Below, one piece after another: positions 38,511 to 49,356 of a stretch of 64,000 nt of DNA. Position 1 is the first letter of the stretch. Every line of letters begins with the position of its first letter. This DNA comes from Aristophania vespae (GTDB taxonomy: Bacteria > Pseudomonadota > Alphaproteobacteria > Acetobacterales > Acetobacteraceae). The notes under the pieces were generated by a model, which was given only the letters and a program-made list of their open reading frames with translations, was not told the DNA's origin and searched no databases. The DNA lies in assembly GCF_009906835.1 (NCBI RefSeq), contig NZ_CP047652.1, positions 195,001 through 259,000 on the forward strand, written 5' to 3'. A program made the translations under genes and the position numbers.

Positions 38511-38546
38511 CTCTTGCCAAAGGACCGACGCAAGAGGGCGGTCCTT
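38511..38546 (-). promoter_or_regulatory. Two mutually exclusive hairpins in the thrS-infC gap
   Basis: AAGGACCG/CGGTCCTT (38520-38527 with 38539-38546, 8 bp) and CTCTTGC/GCAAGAG (38511-38517 with 38530-38536, 7 bp) overlap, so only one can form. They lie 72-110 nt before the infC start. Both are perfect. No U-run follows, so control of translation or mRNA processing is more likely than termination. Confidence 0.4.
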
Positions 38547-38559
38547 GGTAGAGTCACCT

Positions 38560-40506
38560 TTACGATAAAGTTTCGCCTCTTTCTCTTTTAACATCGGGAG
38601 GCGTTGCTTCATTGGCAAGAGTTAAAACGGCTTCGTCAAGACTCATAATGTCCTGATTTTTGCCGCCCAAGCGGCGCATGGCAACGGTTTTTTCTTCTGC
38701 TTCCCGTCGTCCCACAACCAAAATTACAGGAACACGCGCTAAGCTATGCTCACGAATTTTTGCATTAATTTTCTCGTTCCGTGTATCAACCTCAACCTGT
38801 ATTCCAGCTTTACGTAACGAGGTTGCAACCTCCTGAGCATAATCTGCGGCATCAGTTACGATACTGGTTACAACAACTTGTGTTGGTGCTAGCCAGAGTG
38901 GGAACTTGCCTGAATATTGTTCGATTAAAATACCAAGGAAACGCTCGAAACTGCCCAAAATGGCGCGGTGCAACATAACGGGGCGATGTCTTGCACTATC
39001 CTCGCCAATATAAGTCGCATCTAACCTTTCGGGAAGAACGTAATCGACCTGCAATGTACCACATTGCCATTCACGCCCAATGGCATCGGTAAGAACGAAC
39101 TCGAGTTTGGGGCCGTAAAAAGCACCCTCACCAGGGTTAAGCTCAAAACCCACCCCGGCCATTTCACAAGCTTTTTTCAAAGAATTTTCGGCGCGGTCCC
39201 ATACATCGTCAGAGCCAGCTCTTACATCAGGACGGTCAGAGAATTTGACTTGAAAATTTTCAAATCCCAAATCTTTATAAACTTCAGCCAGCATAGATAC
39301 AAAACGCGCTGTTTCGTCAGCAATTTGATCTTCAGTGCAGAAAATATGCGCGTCATCTTGAGTAAAGCCCCTCACGCGCATAATGCCGTGAAGTGAGCCG
39401 GAGGGTTCATAACGATGGCAGGCACCAAATTCTGCCATACGGAGTGGCAATTCACGATATGAACGCAGACCATGGCGAAAGATTTGCACATGGCACGGAC
39501 AATTCATGGGCTTTAAGGCAAGCGTCGTGTTTTCATCTTCGATGCTCGCAATGAACATATTTTCACGATATTTGTCCCAATGCCCCGAAGCTTCCCATAA
39601 ATTACGATCCACTAATTGGGGGGTGCGTACTTCCTGGTAATCATGGCGTTCCTGGGCACGTCGCATAAAATCCTGCAAGGTGGAATAAAGACGCCAGCCT
39701 TTTTTGTGCCAGAAAATCTGCCCTACAGCCTCTTCCTGAATATGAAAGAGATCCATTTCCCGCCCAATACGGCGATGGTCGCGCTTTTCAGCCTCTTCCA
39801 AACGTAAAAGATGGGCATTAAGCTCTTTTTTATCGCGCCAGGCCGTGCCGTAAATACGTGTCAGCATAGGGTTGCGATGATCCCCACGCCAGTAAGCTCC
39901 AGCCACACGCATGAGTTTGAAAGCTGTTCCTACTTCAGCTGTGCTGGGGAGATGTGGCCCACGGCACAGATCAAGCCATTCGCCCTGACGATAAATTGAA
40001 ATTTCTTCTGTTTCAGGCAGGTCACGAATAAGCTCAGCTTTAAAATGTTCACCACGAGCTTCGAAAAACTTTATAGCCTCATTGCGATCCCATACTTCAC
40101 GCTGAAATGGTGTCCCGCGTTTAATGATTTCGTGCATTTTCTTTTCGATAGCGTCGAAATCTTCTGGCGTAAAAGGTTTGTCGCGTGCGAAGTCGTAATA
40201 AAAACCATCTTTAATGCTTGGGCCAATTGTAACCTGGGTACCTGGCCACAATTCCTGCACAGCTTCTGCCAGAACATGGGCTGTGTCATGTCGGATGAGA
40301 TCCAGAGATTCTTCATCTTTACGTGTGATAAAGCGTATTTTTGCATCTTGGGTGATGGTTGCAGATAAATCGCAAATTTTGCCATCAACCTCCATAGCCA
40401 AAGCGGCACGTGCTAAAGCTGGGCCAATTGATTGAGCGATTACTGTGCCAGTCACTGCCCCATCGAAAGTGCGAAGACTACCATCGGGTAGGGTAATGGC
40501 GGGCAT
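38560..40506 (-). CDS. thrS: Threonyl-tRNA synthetase
   Basis: Class II synthetase charging tRNA-Thr. 648 residues: N-terminal TGS domain (1-65), editing SAD domain with the [11 protein letters not shown] segment (about 73-83), catalytic core with [10 protein letters not shown] (zinc Cys), the motif-2 Arg near [15 protein letters not shown] and [18 protein letters not shown] as motif 3, then an anticodon-binding domain ending with VVGRREAEE. First gene of thrS-infC, with a 116-nt gap that contains competing hairpins. Confidence 0.96.
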   Translation of the reverse strand: MPAITLPDGSLRTFDGAVTGTVIAQSIGPALARAALAMEVDGKICDLSATITQDAKIRFITRKDEESLDLIRHDTAHVLAEAVQELWPGTQVTIGPSIKDGFYYDFARDKPFTPEDFDAIEKKMHEIIKRGTPFQREVWDRNEAIKFFEARGEHFKAELIRDLPETEEISIYRQGEWLDLCRGPHLPSTAEVGTAFKLMRVAGAYWRGDHRNPMLTRIYGTAWRDKKELNAHLLRLEEAEKRDHRRIGREMDLFHIQEEAVGQIFWHKKGWRLYSTLQDFMRRAQERHDYQEVRTPQLVDRNLWEASGHWDKYRENMFIASIEDENTTLALKPMNCPCHVQIFRHGLRSYRELPLRMAEFGACHRYEPSGSLHGIMRVRGFTQDDAHIFCTEDQIADETARFVSMLAEVYKDLGFENFQVKFSDRPDVRAGSDDVWDRAENSLKKACEMAGVGFELNPGEGAFYGPKLEFVLTDAIGREWQCGTLQVDYVLPERLDATYIGEDSARHRPVMLHRAILGSFERFLGILIEQYSGKFPLWLAPTQVVVTSIVTDAADYAQEVATSLRKAGIQVEVDTRNEKINAKIREHSLARVPVILVVGRREAEEKTVAMRRLGGKNQDIMSLDEAVLTLANEATPPDVKRERGETLS

Positions 40507-40609
40507 AGGGAGCGCTCCTTATCGTAAAACTAAAATTAAAAGACAGCGGTAAAAATGGCCCTGAAGCGCAGTCTCTGCAAGCCCATTCTATAAAGAAAGA
40601 ATAAAGAGA

Positions 40610-41584
40610 TTAATTTTTTTGAGAAATGCGCTCTATAAACCACTCATTTAAAAACGCGATTACCCTTTGTACTGTAAGAAATGACAGATCTGAAACAGCC
40701 ATAACCTGGCTATAATCTGGTGTAATCGCAAGAGGAGAGCAGCGGCGAGGATCGCTTTCTTTTGAAAAAAGCGTAAGATTAGGTCTGTCCATTGTGGCTG
40801 CTACATGAAGTGCCCCTGTGTCATTGCCAATGACAAGAGCTGCCCTGCTAATGAGTCCGGCAAGCTCGAATAATGTTGTTTTACCAATAAGGTTAATAAG
40901 GGGACGCTTTAAAAAGTCTTGGCATCTTTCTTCCAAAACCTGTCCAAGAGTTATGTTGTCTTCGCCTCCAACAATAACACATTGGTAATTTAATTTTTCA
41001 AAATATGAGGCCAAAGAAATAAAGTTATTTATCGGCCAGCATTTAGCCGGACGGTGCATTGAGGCACCAGGAACAATCACAATATAAGGTTTTGGCAAAA
41101 CAGGGCCATGAGGGCTTAGCCAGTGAGGTATTTGTCTTTTTACCGGATTAATGCCGAGTGCTTTTAAAAAAATCTCCTGCCGGTACATGCCATGCATTTC
41201 GCGGGCGTGATGCAGCTTTTTACACGATGCTTTAGGGCCCAAATGATCAAGACTGGCCCATGAAGAATGCCACAGCATTTTAGCATAGAGACGTGTTCTG
41301 CCAGAATTTTGCAAATCAATTATGTGATTGAATTTACGCAGGGTCAGCCACAGCCTTTTTGCCTCTCGCCAGTTTGATAAGGGCGCACGATCATCAATTA
41401 TGACAGTCTCAAACCAGGGAGAAGCACGGAGAAGGGGCGCATAGGGCGTGGAGGTGAGAATCGATAGCCTACCATGAGGATAAGCAGCTCTGATGGCATC
41501 AAAAGCGCTGAAAGCCTGAAAGACATCTCCCAGAGCGCCATGTTTAATAACAAGAATATGTTTTTGACGCCTGGGAGTTTTCAT
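40610..41584 (-). CDS. Glycosyltransferase family 9 (ADP-heptosyltransferase-like)
   Basis: 324 residues. Opens ILVIKHGALGDVFQAFSA, the GALGD signature of WaaF/WaaC-type heptosyltransferases; the C-terminal domain has VPGASMHRPAKCWP and LVIGNDTGALHVAATMDRPNLTLF with the conserved D-TG-H nucleotide-sugar site. It probably adds a heptose or related sugar to the lipopolysaccharide core. Follows grpE by 24 nt, so it may be co-transcribed, with no functional link. Confidence 0.88.
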   Translation of the reverse strand: MKTPRRQKHILVIKHGALGDVFQAFSAFDAIRAAYPHGRLSILTSTPYAPLLRASPWFETVIIDDRAPLSNWREAKRLWLTLRKFNHIIDLQNSGRTRLYAKMLWHSSWASLDHLGPKASCKKLHHAREMHGMYRQEIFLKALGINPVKRQIPHWLSPHGPVLPKPYIVIVPGASMHRPAKCWPINNFISLASYFEKLNYQCVIVGGEDNITLGQVLEERCQDFLKRPLINLIGKTTLFELAGLISRAALVIGNDTGALHVAATMDRPNLTLFSKESDPRRCSPLAITPDYSQVMAVSDLSFLTVQRVIAFLNEWFIERISQKN

Positions 41585-41607
41585 ATCAAAAGGCCCAAAG
41601 GCCTATT

Positions 41608-42225
41608 TTATTCAGGTTTTTGGCCTGTAGATGAGCTATTGGCAACGATGACCATAGCAGGTTTTAGTAGTCTGTCTTTTAAAGTCCAAGCGGGAGTCCA
41701 TGCTTGGATGACATAACCTGGTGCATGTTCACTTGATTGCTGCTCTTGCATAGCTTGATGGAGGTTTGCATCAAATGCTTGCCCTGTAGGATCTTGGCGA
41801 TTAATGCCGTGACGCTCTAATATTGATAAGAATGAACGCTCTGTTGTTTCAAGCCCTTCGCGCATCTTTTTAATAATATCACTTTCATCCTCCTGAGCAG
41901 GAGGGAGAGCAGCAAGGCCACGTTGTAAATTCTCAGCAGCTTCTACAACGTCACGGGCGAATTTCTGAACAGCATATTGGCGCGCATCATCCAGGTCACG
42001 TTTTGAACGTGAGCGAAGATTTTGCAACTCAGCTTCGGAACGCAGCCAGCGATCTTTCATTTCAGAAACTTCTGATCTGAGAGCTTCGATTGTTTCTTCT
42101 GGAGTAGCAGCAGTTTCAGCTTTTTGTTCTGTTTCTGAAGATGCGGGAGCCTCTGTTGCATTTTCAGCAATGGAGTCTGCATGAGCAGGCTGCTCGTGTT
42201 CGGGATGATGGTTCTGTTGTTCCAT
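41608..42225 (-). CDS. grpE: Nucleotide exchange factor GrpE
   Basis: Releases ADP from DnaK. 205 residues. Long acidic/polar N-tail (about 1-45), long coiled-coil helix with KDRWLRSEAELQNLRSRSKRD, and beta-wing ending with PGYVIQAWTPAWTLKDRLLKPAMVIVA. dnaK and hrcA are not adjacent. Divergent from chvI over a 270-nt gap; I found no convincing sigma-32 promoter there. Confidence 0.95.
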   Translation of the reverse strand: MEQQNHHPEHEQPAHADSIAENATEAPASSETEQKAETAATPEETIEALRSEVSEMKDRWLRSEAELQNLRSRSKRDLDDARQYAVQKFARDVVEAAENLQRGLAALPPAQEDESDIIKKMREGLETTERSFLSILERHGINRQDPTGQAFDANLHQAMQEQQSSEHAPGYVIQAWTPAWTLKDRLLKPAMVIVANSSSTGQKPE

Positions 42226-42495
42226 ATTATGACCCTGCTTTCTAACTCTTTCTTATGGGCCTACTACATGACCCTCTTTATCTCAACCAGATAGTAATAA
42301 TTGTTTTTAAAGCAAGAGGTTGTAAGCCTTAAAATTGGTTACATAGGTCCAGGCGTTTTAATGGCAAGAATTATCTATGTCACTCATATAGTTAGGACTG
42401 AATGAAATTATGTGCTAGTGAAAAGATTAAAGAAAATAAAAGCGTAATATTGCGGTCAAACCTTCCTAAACTCAGGTGGATATTAGGAGCTTTGT

Positions 42496-43275
42496 ATGGA
42501 CATAACTGGTCTTACCCCAGCCGGTAATAGTGTTACTGAGGACCTTCAGAATACTCAGGCGGAAAATGTGCCAGTCATTGCCCTTGTTGATGATGATCGT
42601 CACATATTAGCATCGATTCAGCTTACTTTAGAGGCTGAGGGTTTTAGTGTGAGTACTTATACTGATGGTAAAAGTGCCCTACAGGGTTTGCTGACTCGTC
42701 CCGTATCTCTGGCCGTGCTGGACATACATATGCCTCAAATGGATGGTTTGGAATTATTACGGCGTTTAAGAACGCGCTCTAACATGCCGGTAATTTTTCT
42801 GACATCGAAAGATGATGAGGTTGACCAGTTAATGGGGCTGCGCCTGGGTGCCGATGATTATATTACAAAGCCTTTTTCCCTGCGACTTTTGGTCGAGCGT
42901 ATTCGTGCCTTGCTGCGTCGGCAGGAGATAAGCCAGGCTGAAATAACAGGTGAGACGATTGGTACCCAATCTGTGCTCATGAGGGGGCCGCTGGCTTTAG
43001 ATGAAGCGCGCCACCAATGTTTATGGAATGGCCAAGAAGTTTCTTTAACCGTGACAGAGTTTTTGCTTGTTAGGGCATTGGCTGTAAGGCCAGGTCTGGT
43101 CAAATCACGAGATCAGCTTATTGATGCGGCTTATGGTGATAATGTTTATGTTGATGATCGTACAATTGATAGTCACATCAAGCGCGTGAGAAAAAAATTT
43201 CGTAGGGTTGATGATAGTTTTAGCCAAATTGAGACATTATACGGTATTGGCTATAGGTATAAAGAGATAGTTTGA
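42496..43275 (+). CDS. chvI: OmpR-family response regulator, ChvI type
   Basis: 259 residues. Receiver domain with DDD near the N-terminus, phospho-acceptor Asp76 in [13 protein letters not shown], the Thr/Lys pair (LTSKDD, TKPFS), then a winged-helix output domain ending [12 protein letters not shown]. Directly followed by a ChvG-like kinase and rapZ, the order of the alphaproteobacterial chvI-chvG envelope/acid-response system. It controls envelope, exopolysaccharide and acid adaptation genes in relatives, which suits a gut- or sugar-living acetic acid bacterium. Confidence 0.9.
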   Translation: MDITGLTPAGNSVTEDLQNTQAENVPVIALVDDDRHILASIQLTLEAEGFSVSTYTDGKSALQGLLTRPVSLAVLDIHMPQMDGLELLRRLRTRSNMPVIFLTSKDDEVDQLMGLRLGADDYITKPFSLRLLVERIRALLRRQEISQAEITGETIGTQSVLMRGPLALDEARHQCLWNGQEVSLTVTEFLLVRALAVRPGLVKSRDQLIDAAYGDNVYVDDRTIDSHIKRVRKKFRRVDDSFSQIETLYGIGYRYKEIV

Positions 43276-43357
43276 TAATCACTATGTAGTAATAGACTTT
43301 TGGTTATAAAATGAATCAATCATAATTTTCAGAAATTACATATTAGATATTGGGAAG

Positions 43358-45100
43358 ATGAACAGTTCTCCTTTTTCGTTTCGAAATATAAGCAAATTTC
43401 AGTTGCCCCTATCTGTTAAATACTGGATATCTCCCTTTCTAGGGCGGATTTTGCTTCTCAATATTGTGCCATTGCTGTTTTTGGCGGGATTGCTGCTCTA
43501 TCTTAACCAATATCAGAGAGGGTTGCTTAATGCAGATGTCATGGCTCTGCGTGAGGAAGCTCGTATTTATGCCAGAGCATTAGAAATTTTTGCAGGTCAG
43601 GATTTATCTAGTGACAAAGCGGCTCTTAATGCCAAGGAAGCTCGAGTCATTTTAGATAAATTGATGGAATTTAGCTTTAATTCTCATATCAAATTATATG
43701 GTCCTAATGGTGAGCTTATAACAAATATCCGGCACGATGTACCTCGCGAGCATGAGTCCCCGACATTTGACGATGAAGCCTGGTCGCATTCGCACGTTGG
43801 AACGTGGCGTTCACCACAACATAATTTTATTGATACAATTTATGACTGGATTTTATTAGGGTCTTTTAAGACCATGGAAAGAGAGGTCATTAATTTTAAC
43901 GGTGGCCTTAAATATGATGATCAGAAAGACAAAGAGTTTCAGATAAAGCCAATGCGTGCTGAGATGCCGCCTTATATAAGGCGCAACTCTGCAAATGAAC
44001 TCATCATAACAATAGCTGAGCCTGTGGTTTGTAGGGGTATTACTATGGGCGAGCTTCAGCTTACACGCCGGGCGCCCGAAGTTGACCGTGCTCTTTATGC
44101 TGTCCGTTCATCAATTCTGACATTAATGCTCCTTGCGATTGGTGTGACAATCCTGCTTTCTTGGTATTTTTCTCTCACAATTGCCCGCCCGTTATTGCAG
44201 TTGGTACAATCATCTCGGGAATTGCGTAATTCTGGGAAGGGGCGCAATGATGCCGTGCCACGTAAGCTTTTAGAACGTAAAGATGAGGTTGGGTCGCTAG
44301 CACGTGCTCTTCGTACAAGTACTTTGGCTCTCTGGTCACGCATAGATGGGACGGAGCGCTTTGCTGCCGAAGTAGCTCACGAGGTTAAAAATCCTCTCGC
44401 ATCTTTGAGTTCAGCGCTTGAGATTTTGCCGCGTATTAACAAACCCGAAGAGCGAGATCGTCTTATCAAAATTTTGCGTGATGATGTGAGGCGGTTGGAG
44501 CGACTGGTAAGAGATGTAGCTGATGCAAGCCGTATTGAAGGTGAATTATCGCGCGGTTTGAGAGAATCTGTGTATTTAAAGCCACTTTTATCAATTTTAG
44601 TGGAAATGCATCAGGCAACCCGAAAGGAAAATGACCCTGTATTAATATTAAATATGGATAGCGAAAATTTCTGGGTTTATGCTGTAGAAGACAGGCTTGT
44701 TCAGGTCATAAGAAATTTGGTTGGTAACGCTGTTTCTTTTTCACCGCCTAACGGCAAGGTGACAATTGGGATTAAGCAGGGTGTAACCAAAAAGTCGTCT
44801 AAATATGTTCAGATTATTATTGAAGATGAGGGGCCGGGTATAGAAGAAGATAAACTTGAACTCATTTTTGAACGTTTTTATTCGGAGCGACCTGTAAAGG
44901 AATGCTTTGGACAGCATTCTGGGTTAGGATTAGCAATAAGCCGTCAAATTATACAAACTTTGGACGGAGATCTTTATGCAGAAAATCGTGTCGAATTTGA
45001 TTCAGAGACAGGTAAAAACAAAGTTCTGGGGGCGCGATTTATCATTTGTTTGCCGGGAAATTCACAAAAGACAAAGAAATATCGTATAGATCACATGTAA
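43358..45100 (+). CDS. chvG: Sensor histidine kinase, ChvG type
   Basis: 580 residues. Two membrane helices (about 30-50 and 250-275) flank a periplasmic domain of about 200 residues of the ChvG stimulus-sensing type; then HAMP, the phospho-acceptor His341 in EVAHEVKNPLASLSSALEIL, and a HATPase domain with NLVGNAVSFSPP (N box), EDEGPGIEED (G1) and HSGLGLAIS (G2). The periplasmic sensor is normally held off by a partner (ExoR), which is not in the window. 43 nt before rapZ; hprK, usual at this place, is absent. Confidence 0.92.
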   Translation: MNSSPFSFRNISKFQLPLSVKYWISPFLGRILLLNIVPLLFLAGLLLYLNQYQRGLLNADVMALREEARIYARALEIFAGQDLSSDKAALNAKEARVILDKLMEFSFNSHIKLYGPNGELITNIRHDVPREHESPTFDDEAWSHSHVGTWRSPQHNFIDTIYDWILLGSFKTMEREVINFNGGLKYDDQKDKEFQIKPMRAEMPPYIRRNSANELIITIAEPVVCRGITMGELQLTRRAPEVDRALYAVRSSILTLMLLAIGVTILLSWYFSLTIARPLLQLVQSSRELRNSGKGRNDAVPRKLLERKDEVGSLARALRTSTLALWSRIDGTERFAAEVAHEVKNPLASLSSALEILPRINKPEERDRLIKILRDDVRRLERLVRDVADASRIEGELSRGLRESVYLKPLLSILVEMHQATRKENDPVLILNMDSENFWVYAVEDRLVQVIRNLVGNAVSFSPPNGKVTIGIKQGVTKKSSKYVQIIIEDEGPGIEEDKLELIFERFYSERPVKECFGQHSGLGLAISRQIIQTLDGDLYAENRVEFDSETGKNKVLGARFIICLPGNSQKTKKYRIDHM

Positions 45101-45142
45101 AATGAGTCTTTGACTCGATACAAGCTAAGGTAATTAAATATC

Positions 45143-46172
45143 GTGACTGAGGCTGGGTCTGATAAAGTGATAGAGTCCTCTTCTTATCGCAGCGTTGAGA
45201 CAGAAGAACATCCTACGCGCCAGATTTTACTTGTTACAGGATTATCGGGGCGGGTAAGGCTTCAATCTTGCGTATATTAGAAGATCTTGATTTTGAGGTT
45301 GTCGATAATCCGCCTTTAGATTTATTTGAAGCCCTTATTGCTCGTTCTGGAGAACGTTTAGCTATAGGTATCGATGTACGTAGTCGTGGTTTTAAAACAG
45401 AGCTGGCTTTAAAACATTTTGTTCATTTACGTAATTTGCCTGATTGTGCAGTACAACTTATTTATGCGACGGCCGAAGAGGACGTATTATTACGGCGTTT
45501 TACAGCAACGCGCCGGCGGCACCCTCTTGTATCCTCAGGGGGTATATTACCTGGCATAGAGCGAGAAATTAAGCTTTTGGCGCCTCTTAAGGCCGAAGCC
45601 GATCTCGTAATTGATACGTCTGATTTGCCCTTGCCTGAATTAAGGCATCTTATTGAGGCGCGCTTTGGTGTCTCATCGGAGCAGGGGCTGTCAGTTGTTC
45701 TAATGTCTTTTGCTTACCCTGCTGGATTGCCGCGTGAGGCCGATATGGTTTTTGATGTGCGTTTTCTTAAAAACCCGCATTATGATGAGCGTTTACGCCC
45801 TTATACAGGGTTAGAAGAGTCCGTTGCTTCTTATGTGAAAAAAGACCCTTTTTACGATAAATTCTACGAACATCTTTCAGCACTCATCAATCTTGTTCTT
45901 CCACGTTTTATGGAGGAAGGGAAAAAATATGTGACGATTGCTATTGGATGTAGTGGGGGCGGCACAGATCGGTTACTGTTGTAGAGGCACTGGCAAAAGA
46001 TCTTGCAGAGCATATTACACAAAATCAGTCAGTTAAAGGCCCGGTCATGATCGTGCATCGTGAATTAGCCCGTCAGGGACTTACATCGTGGCAGTGGGCT
46101 GTTCCCCCCTGGAAAAAGACAAGATTACTTATAAGAACTCGCAAGATAAGATATCGTAAAATATTGTACTAA
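45143..46172 (+). CDS. rapZ: RNase adaptor / nucleotide-binding protein RapZ (two apparent frameshifts)
   Basis: GTG start at 45143. Walker A would be GLSGAGKASILRILED, but four G (45247-45250) where five are needed throw the frame at the motif itself. The middle frame follows the family (DNPPLDLFEALI, DVRFLKNPHY, TIAIGC). A second break at five G (45955-45959) hides GGRHRSVTVVEALAKDLAE. Two one-base additions restore a protein of about 340 residues. A third missing C in the C run near 46107-46112 is possible, since the end after AVPP is odd. RapZ controls GlmZ/GlmS in enterics; in Alphaproteobacteria it sits with hprK and PTS genes, which are missing here. Confidence 0.85.
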
Positions 46173-46331
46173 TTTCGTCTTATAAAAAATATTTTAATAC
46201 TACAAATTATATCCGAGGACTATTTCTTTATTAAAAAAACTGGTCATATAATCGTTTTTTAGACTTCATGTTCTTAATGTTTATTTCTGCATTAAGATAT
46301 AATCTCTGCCCTTTTGAAAAGGTGCCATTTT

Positions 46332-47741
46332 ATGATCAGTTCTACAGAACAAGAAGACATTCCCAATAATGAAATTGATTTTACGTCACGCAAGCGCGTT
46401 TTTTTAATTTGTATTTTAGCCTCTCTCGCTGGCTTAATGACAGGGTTAGATATTGGTATTATTTCGGGTGTATTAGAACCTTTTGGTGCCCAATTTCATG
46501 CAAGTACTGTCCAGCTTGAATGGGTCGTGGGTGGTATGCTTGTTGGAGATGCGATCGGGGCGACCGGTGGCGGTATTTTTACACAAAAATTAGGGCGAAA
46601 AGCGACACTTATATTAGCGGCGGCTTTGTTTTTTATCGGGGCTGGTGGATGTGCTTTAAGTTGGTCTATTCCCGTAATGATTGGCTTTCGTGTTCTTGTG
46701 GGGTTAGGTATTGGTCTTTCTGACCTCACAACACCTCTTTATCTCTCCGAAATAGCCAGAACAGAACAACGAGGCGCTATGGTCTCGCTTTACCAGCTTT
46801 TAAAAACGGCTGGTATTTTTATGGCTTTTTTCTCTAATAGCTGGTTAGCGCCTTCTGGCTCATGGCGTGCGATGTTGGTTGTGGAAGCTGTGCCTGCTTT
46901 GCTCTTTTTGTGCGGTTTTCTTTTCCTGCCTCAAAGCCCGCGATGGTTAATGATCCAGGGTCGTAAAAAAGAAGCCCTAGAAGCTCTTTTTCCTTTACGT
47001 GATACGAAAGACGATGCGCATAGTGAGCTATCTGCTATTACGGAGCAGCTAAAAATTAAGCAAGAAGGATGGACTCTTCTTAAACGTAATGGGAATTTCC
47101 GTCGTTCAGTAAGTTTAGGTATGTTGTTGCAAATTATGCAGCAATTCGCGGGCATTAATATTATCATGTATTATGCGCCCAAGATTTTAGCCGCAGCACA
47201 ATTTTCACCTAAAGCACAAATGTGGTGCACAGCGTTGATCGGTTTTATTAACCTACTTATGACATTAGTCGCTGTGCGTTATGCTGATCGGTGGGGGCGT
47301 AAGCCTATTCTTTATGCCGGCTATGCAAGCATGGCCCTTACAATGGGTATTTTGGCGGTTATTTTAAGGATCGGGCCAGACACAATAGGGCTACAGATTG
47401 CAGCATTATGCCTTATTCTGATTTTTGTCGGGGGATTTGCAATGTCAGCGGGGCCTCTGATGTGGGTTATATGCTCAGAAATTCAGCCTTTGGCAGGGCG
47501 TAATTTAGGCCTTTCCATTTCTACTGGCACAAATGCATTAAGTAACCTTCTTGTAGGAACAACGTTCTTATCAATGATGGAAGGGTTGGGAAGTTCCACC
47601 ACTTTCTGGATTTTCGCTTTTTTTAACGCTTTAGCTATTATTTTTCTATATGTCTTCGTGCCAGAGACAAAAGATATTTCGCTTGAAACAATAGAAAAAC
47701 GTCTCATGAGTGGGGTAAGATTGCGCGATTTGGGGCAATAA
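46332..47741 (+). CDS. MFS sugar porter (GalP/XylE-like)
   Basis: About 469 residues from the ATG at 46332. Twelve membrane segments; sugar-porter signatures GRKATL after helix 2, the LYLSEIA segment, QSPRWL in the central loop, QQFAGINIIMYYAP in helix 7, DRWGRKP and VPETKDISLE at the end. Takes up a hexose by proton symport, exact sugar unknown. Followed after 124 nt by a close paralogue, so the pair is a tandem duplication. Confidence 0.9.
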   Translation: MISSTEQEDIPNNEIDFTSRKRVFLICILASLAGLMTGLDIGIISGVLEPFGAQFHASTVQLEWVVGGMLVGDAIGATGGGIFTQKLGRKATLILAAALFFIGAGGCALSWSIPVMIGFRVLVGLGIGLSDLTTPLYLSEIARTEQRGAMVSLYQLLKTAGIFMAFFSNSWLAPSGSWRAMLVVEAVPALLFLCGFLFLPQSPRWLMIQGRKKEALEALFPLRDTKDDAHSELSAITEQLKIKQEGWTLLKRNGNFRRSVSLGMLLQIMQQFAGINIIMYYAPKILAAAQFSPKAQMWCTALIGFINLLMTLVAVRYADRWGRKPILYAGYASMALTMGILAVILRIGPDTIGLQIAALCLILIFVGGFAMSAGPLMWVICSEIQPLAGRNLGLSISTGTNALSNLLVGTTFLSMMEGLGSSTTFWIFAFFNALAIIFLYVFVPETKDISLETIEKRLMSGVRLRDLGQ

Positions 47742-47865
47742 CATCCCGCAAAGCAAAATTAAACAATTACGACATTCATAAAGCTGCTTTTTTTGATATC
47801 TGTTTTGAAATAGAACTTAAAAAAAGTGGCTTTAAGCTCCCAATTTTGAAAAGGCCGTTGCATAT

Positions 47866-49292
47866 ATGTCTTCAGACCTTAATCCCTCTCCTGCAGATGA
47901 GGAAGAAAATACCTCTATCATCGGAGCATTTGATCCGACACGCTTTAAAATCGTGGCTATTGGCGTGGTAGCAGCCCTTGCAGGGCTTATGTCCGGTCTT
48001 GATATCGGAGTTGTTGCCGGAGCGCTGGATTTTTTTGGTAAGCGATATCAGGCTTCTACAATTGAACTTGAGTGGGTCGTTAGTGCGATGATGGCGGGGG
48101 CGGCCGTAGGAGCTGTTCTTGCAGGATGGATGTCGCATCATTTGGGGCGTAAACGGTCTCTATTAGTGGGGGCTACTGTTTTTGTTGTTGGAACGGTAGG
48201 CTGTGCACTAAGCTGGTCAGTCGCTTCTATGATTTCATTTCGTGTGGTTATGGGGCTTGCTGTGGGCCTGTCAGCTTTTACCGCACCGCTTTATCTTTCT
48301 GAAATTGCCAGTGCAGAATCCCGCGGGGCCATGGTTTCGACATACCAGTTGATGGTGACAGTCGGTATTTTTATAGCTTTTTTGTCGGATACCTTTTTCT
48401 CTTATAGTGGTAACTGGCGTGCCATGTTTGCTGTGGCTGCTGTCCCTGCCGTGCTGTTCTTAATTGGCGTCATATTTCTTCCTTACAGCCCTCGCTGGCT
48501 TATTATGCAGGGGCGTCGTAAAGAAGCACGCCAGATTTTGCTTGATCTTCGTGATGATCCTTTAGAAGCAGCAAAAGAAATTCATGCCATTCGAGAACAG
48601 CTTGAAACCAAACAGGAAGGGTGGAAACTTTTTAGAACCAATTCAAATTTCAGACGCTCTGTTGCATTGGGAATTACGTTGCAGGCAATGCAACAATTAG
48701 CGGGTATTAATATCGTTATGTATTACGCCCCAAAAATTCTTGAATCCGCGAATTTTGACCAGCAATCACAAATGTGGTGTACAGCCATTATTGGCATGGT
48801 TAATATGTTAGCCACCTTTGTGGCCGTTGGTCTGGTAGATCGTTGGGGTCGTAAACCAATTTTATATACCGGTTTTACTGTCATGGCTCTGGGAATGGCC
48901 TGCCTGGCGATCCTGCTTCATACAGGTATGCACACAGAGGGGTCTCAATTAGCTGCTGTATTCCTGCTTATGATTTTTTGTGCTGGTTTTGCCATGTCAG
49001 CTGGCCCTCTTATGTGGGTGCTCTGTGCCGAAATTCAGCCTTTGGCTGGACGTGATTTTGGCCTGTCACTTTCAACTTTGACCAACTGGCTGACGAACCT
49101 AGTTGTTGGTGTTAGCTTCCTGACGCTCATGCACTGGTTAGGGACGGGGGCACTTTTTGGTTATTTGCCGCTTTGAATGCAAGTTTCATTATTTTGACCT
49201 ATCTCTTTGTGCCAGAAACAAAGGGCATATCATTAGGCAAAATTGAGAAAAAACTTATGAGTGGCGCTAAATTGCGTGATATTGGTCGCTAA
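47866..49292 (+). CDS. MFS sugar porter, tandem paralogue (apparent frameshift)
   Basis: Close match to the preceding gene along its whole length: MSGLDIGVVAGALD, LYLSEIAS, YSPRWLIMQGRRKEA, QQLAGINIVMYYAP and DRWGRKP. The frame stops early after five G (49146-49150). Six would give LGTGGTFWLFAALNASFIIL and then VPETKGISLGKIEKKLMSG to the stop at 49290-49292, the standard family end, about 476 residues. Followed by a terminator. Confidence 0.88.
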
Positions 49293-49309
49293 GTTGCCTG
49301 ATATAAAAA

Positions 49310-49346
49310 GGGGCTCTGAGTATTTAAAACTCAAAGCCCCTTTTTT
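49310..49346. terminator. Terminator after the sugar-porter pair
   Basis: GGGGCTCTGAGT pairs with ACTCAAAGCCCC around a small internal loop, followed by TTTTTT; A-run on the other side, so it may also serve the convergent glycosyltransferase gene. Confidence 0.85.
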
Positions 49347-49356
49347 ATGGGTGAAG

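Noticed and set aside
42226-42495. Heat-shock (sigma-32) promoter for grpE
   Set aside because: A CCCATAAG-like word is present on the minus strand but no CTTG box at the right spacing.
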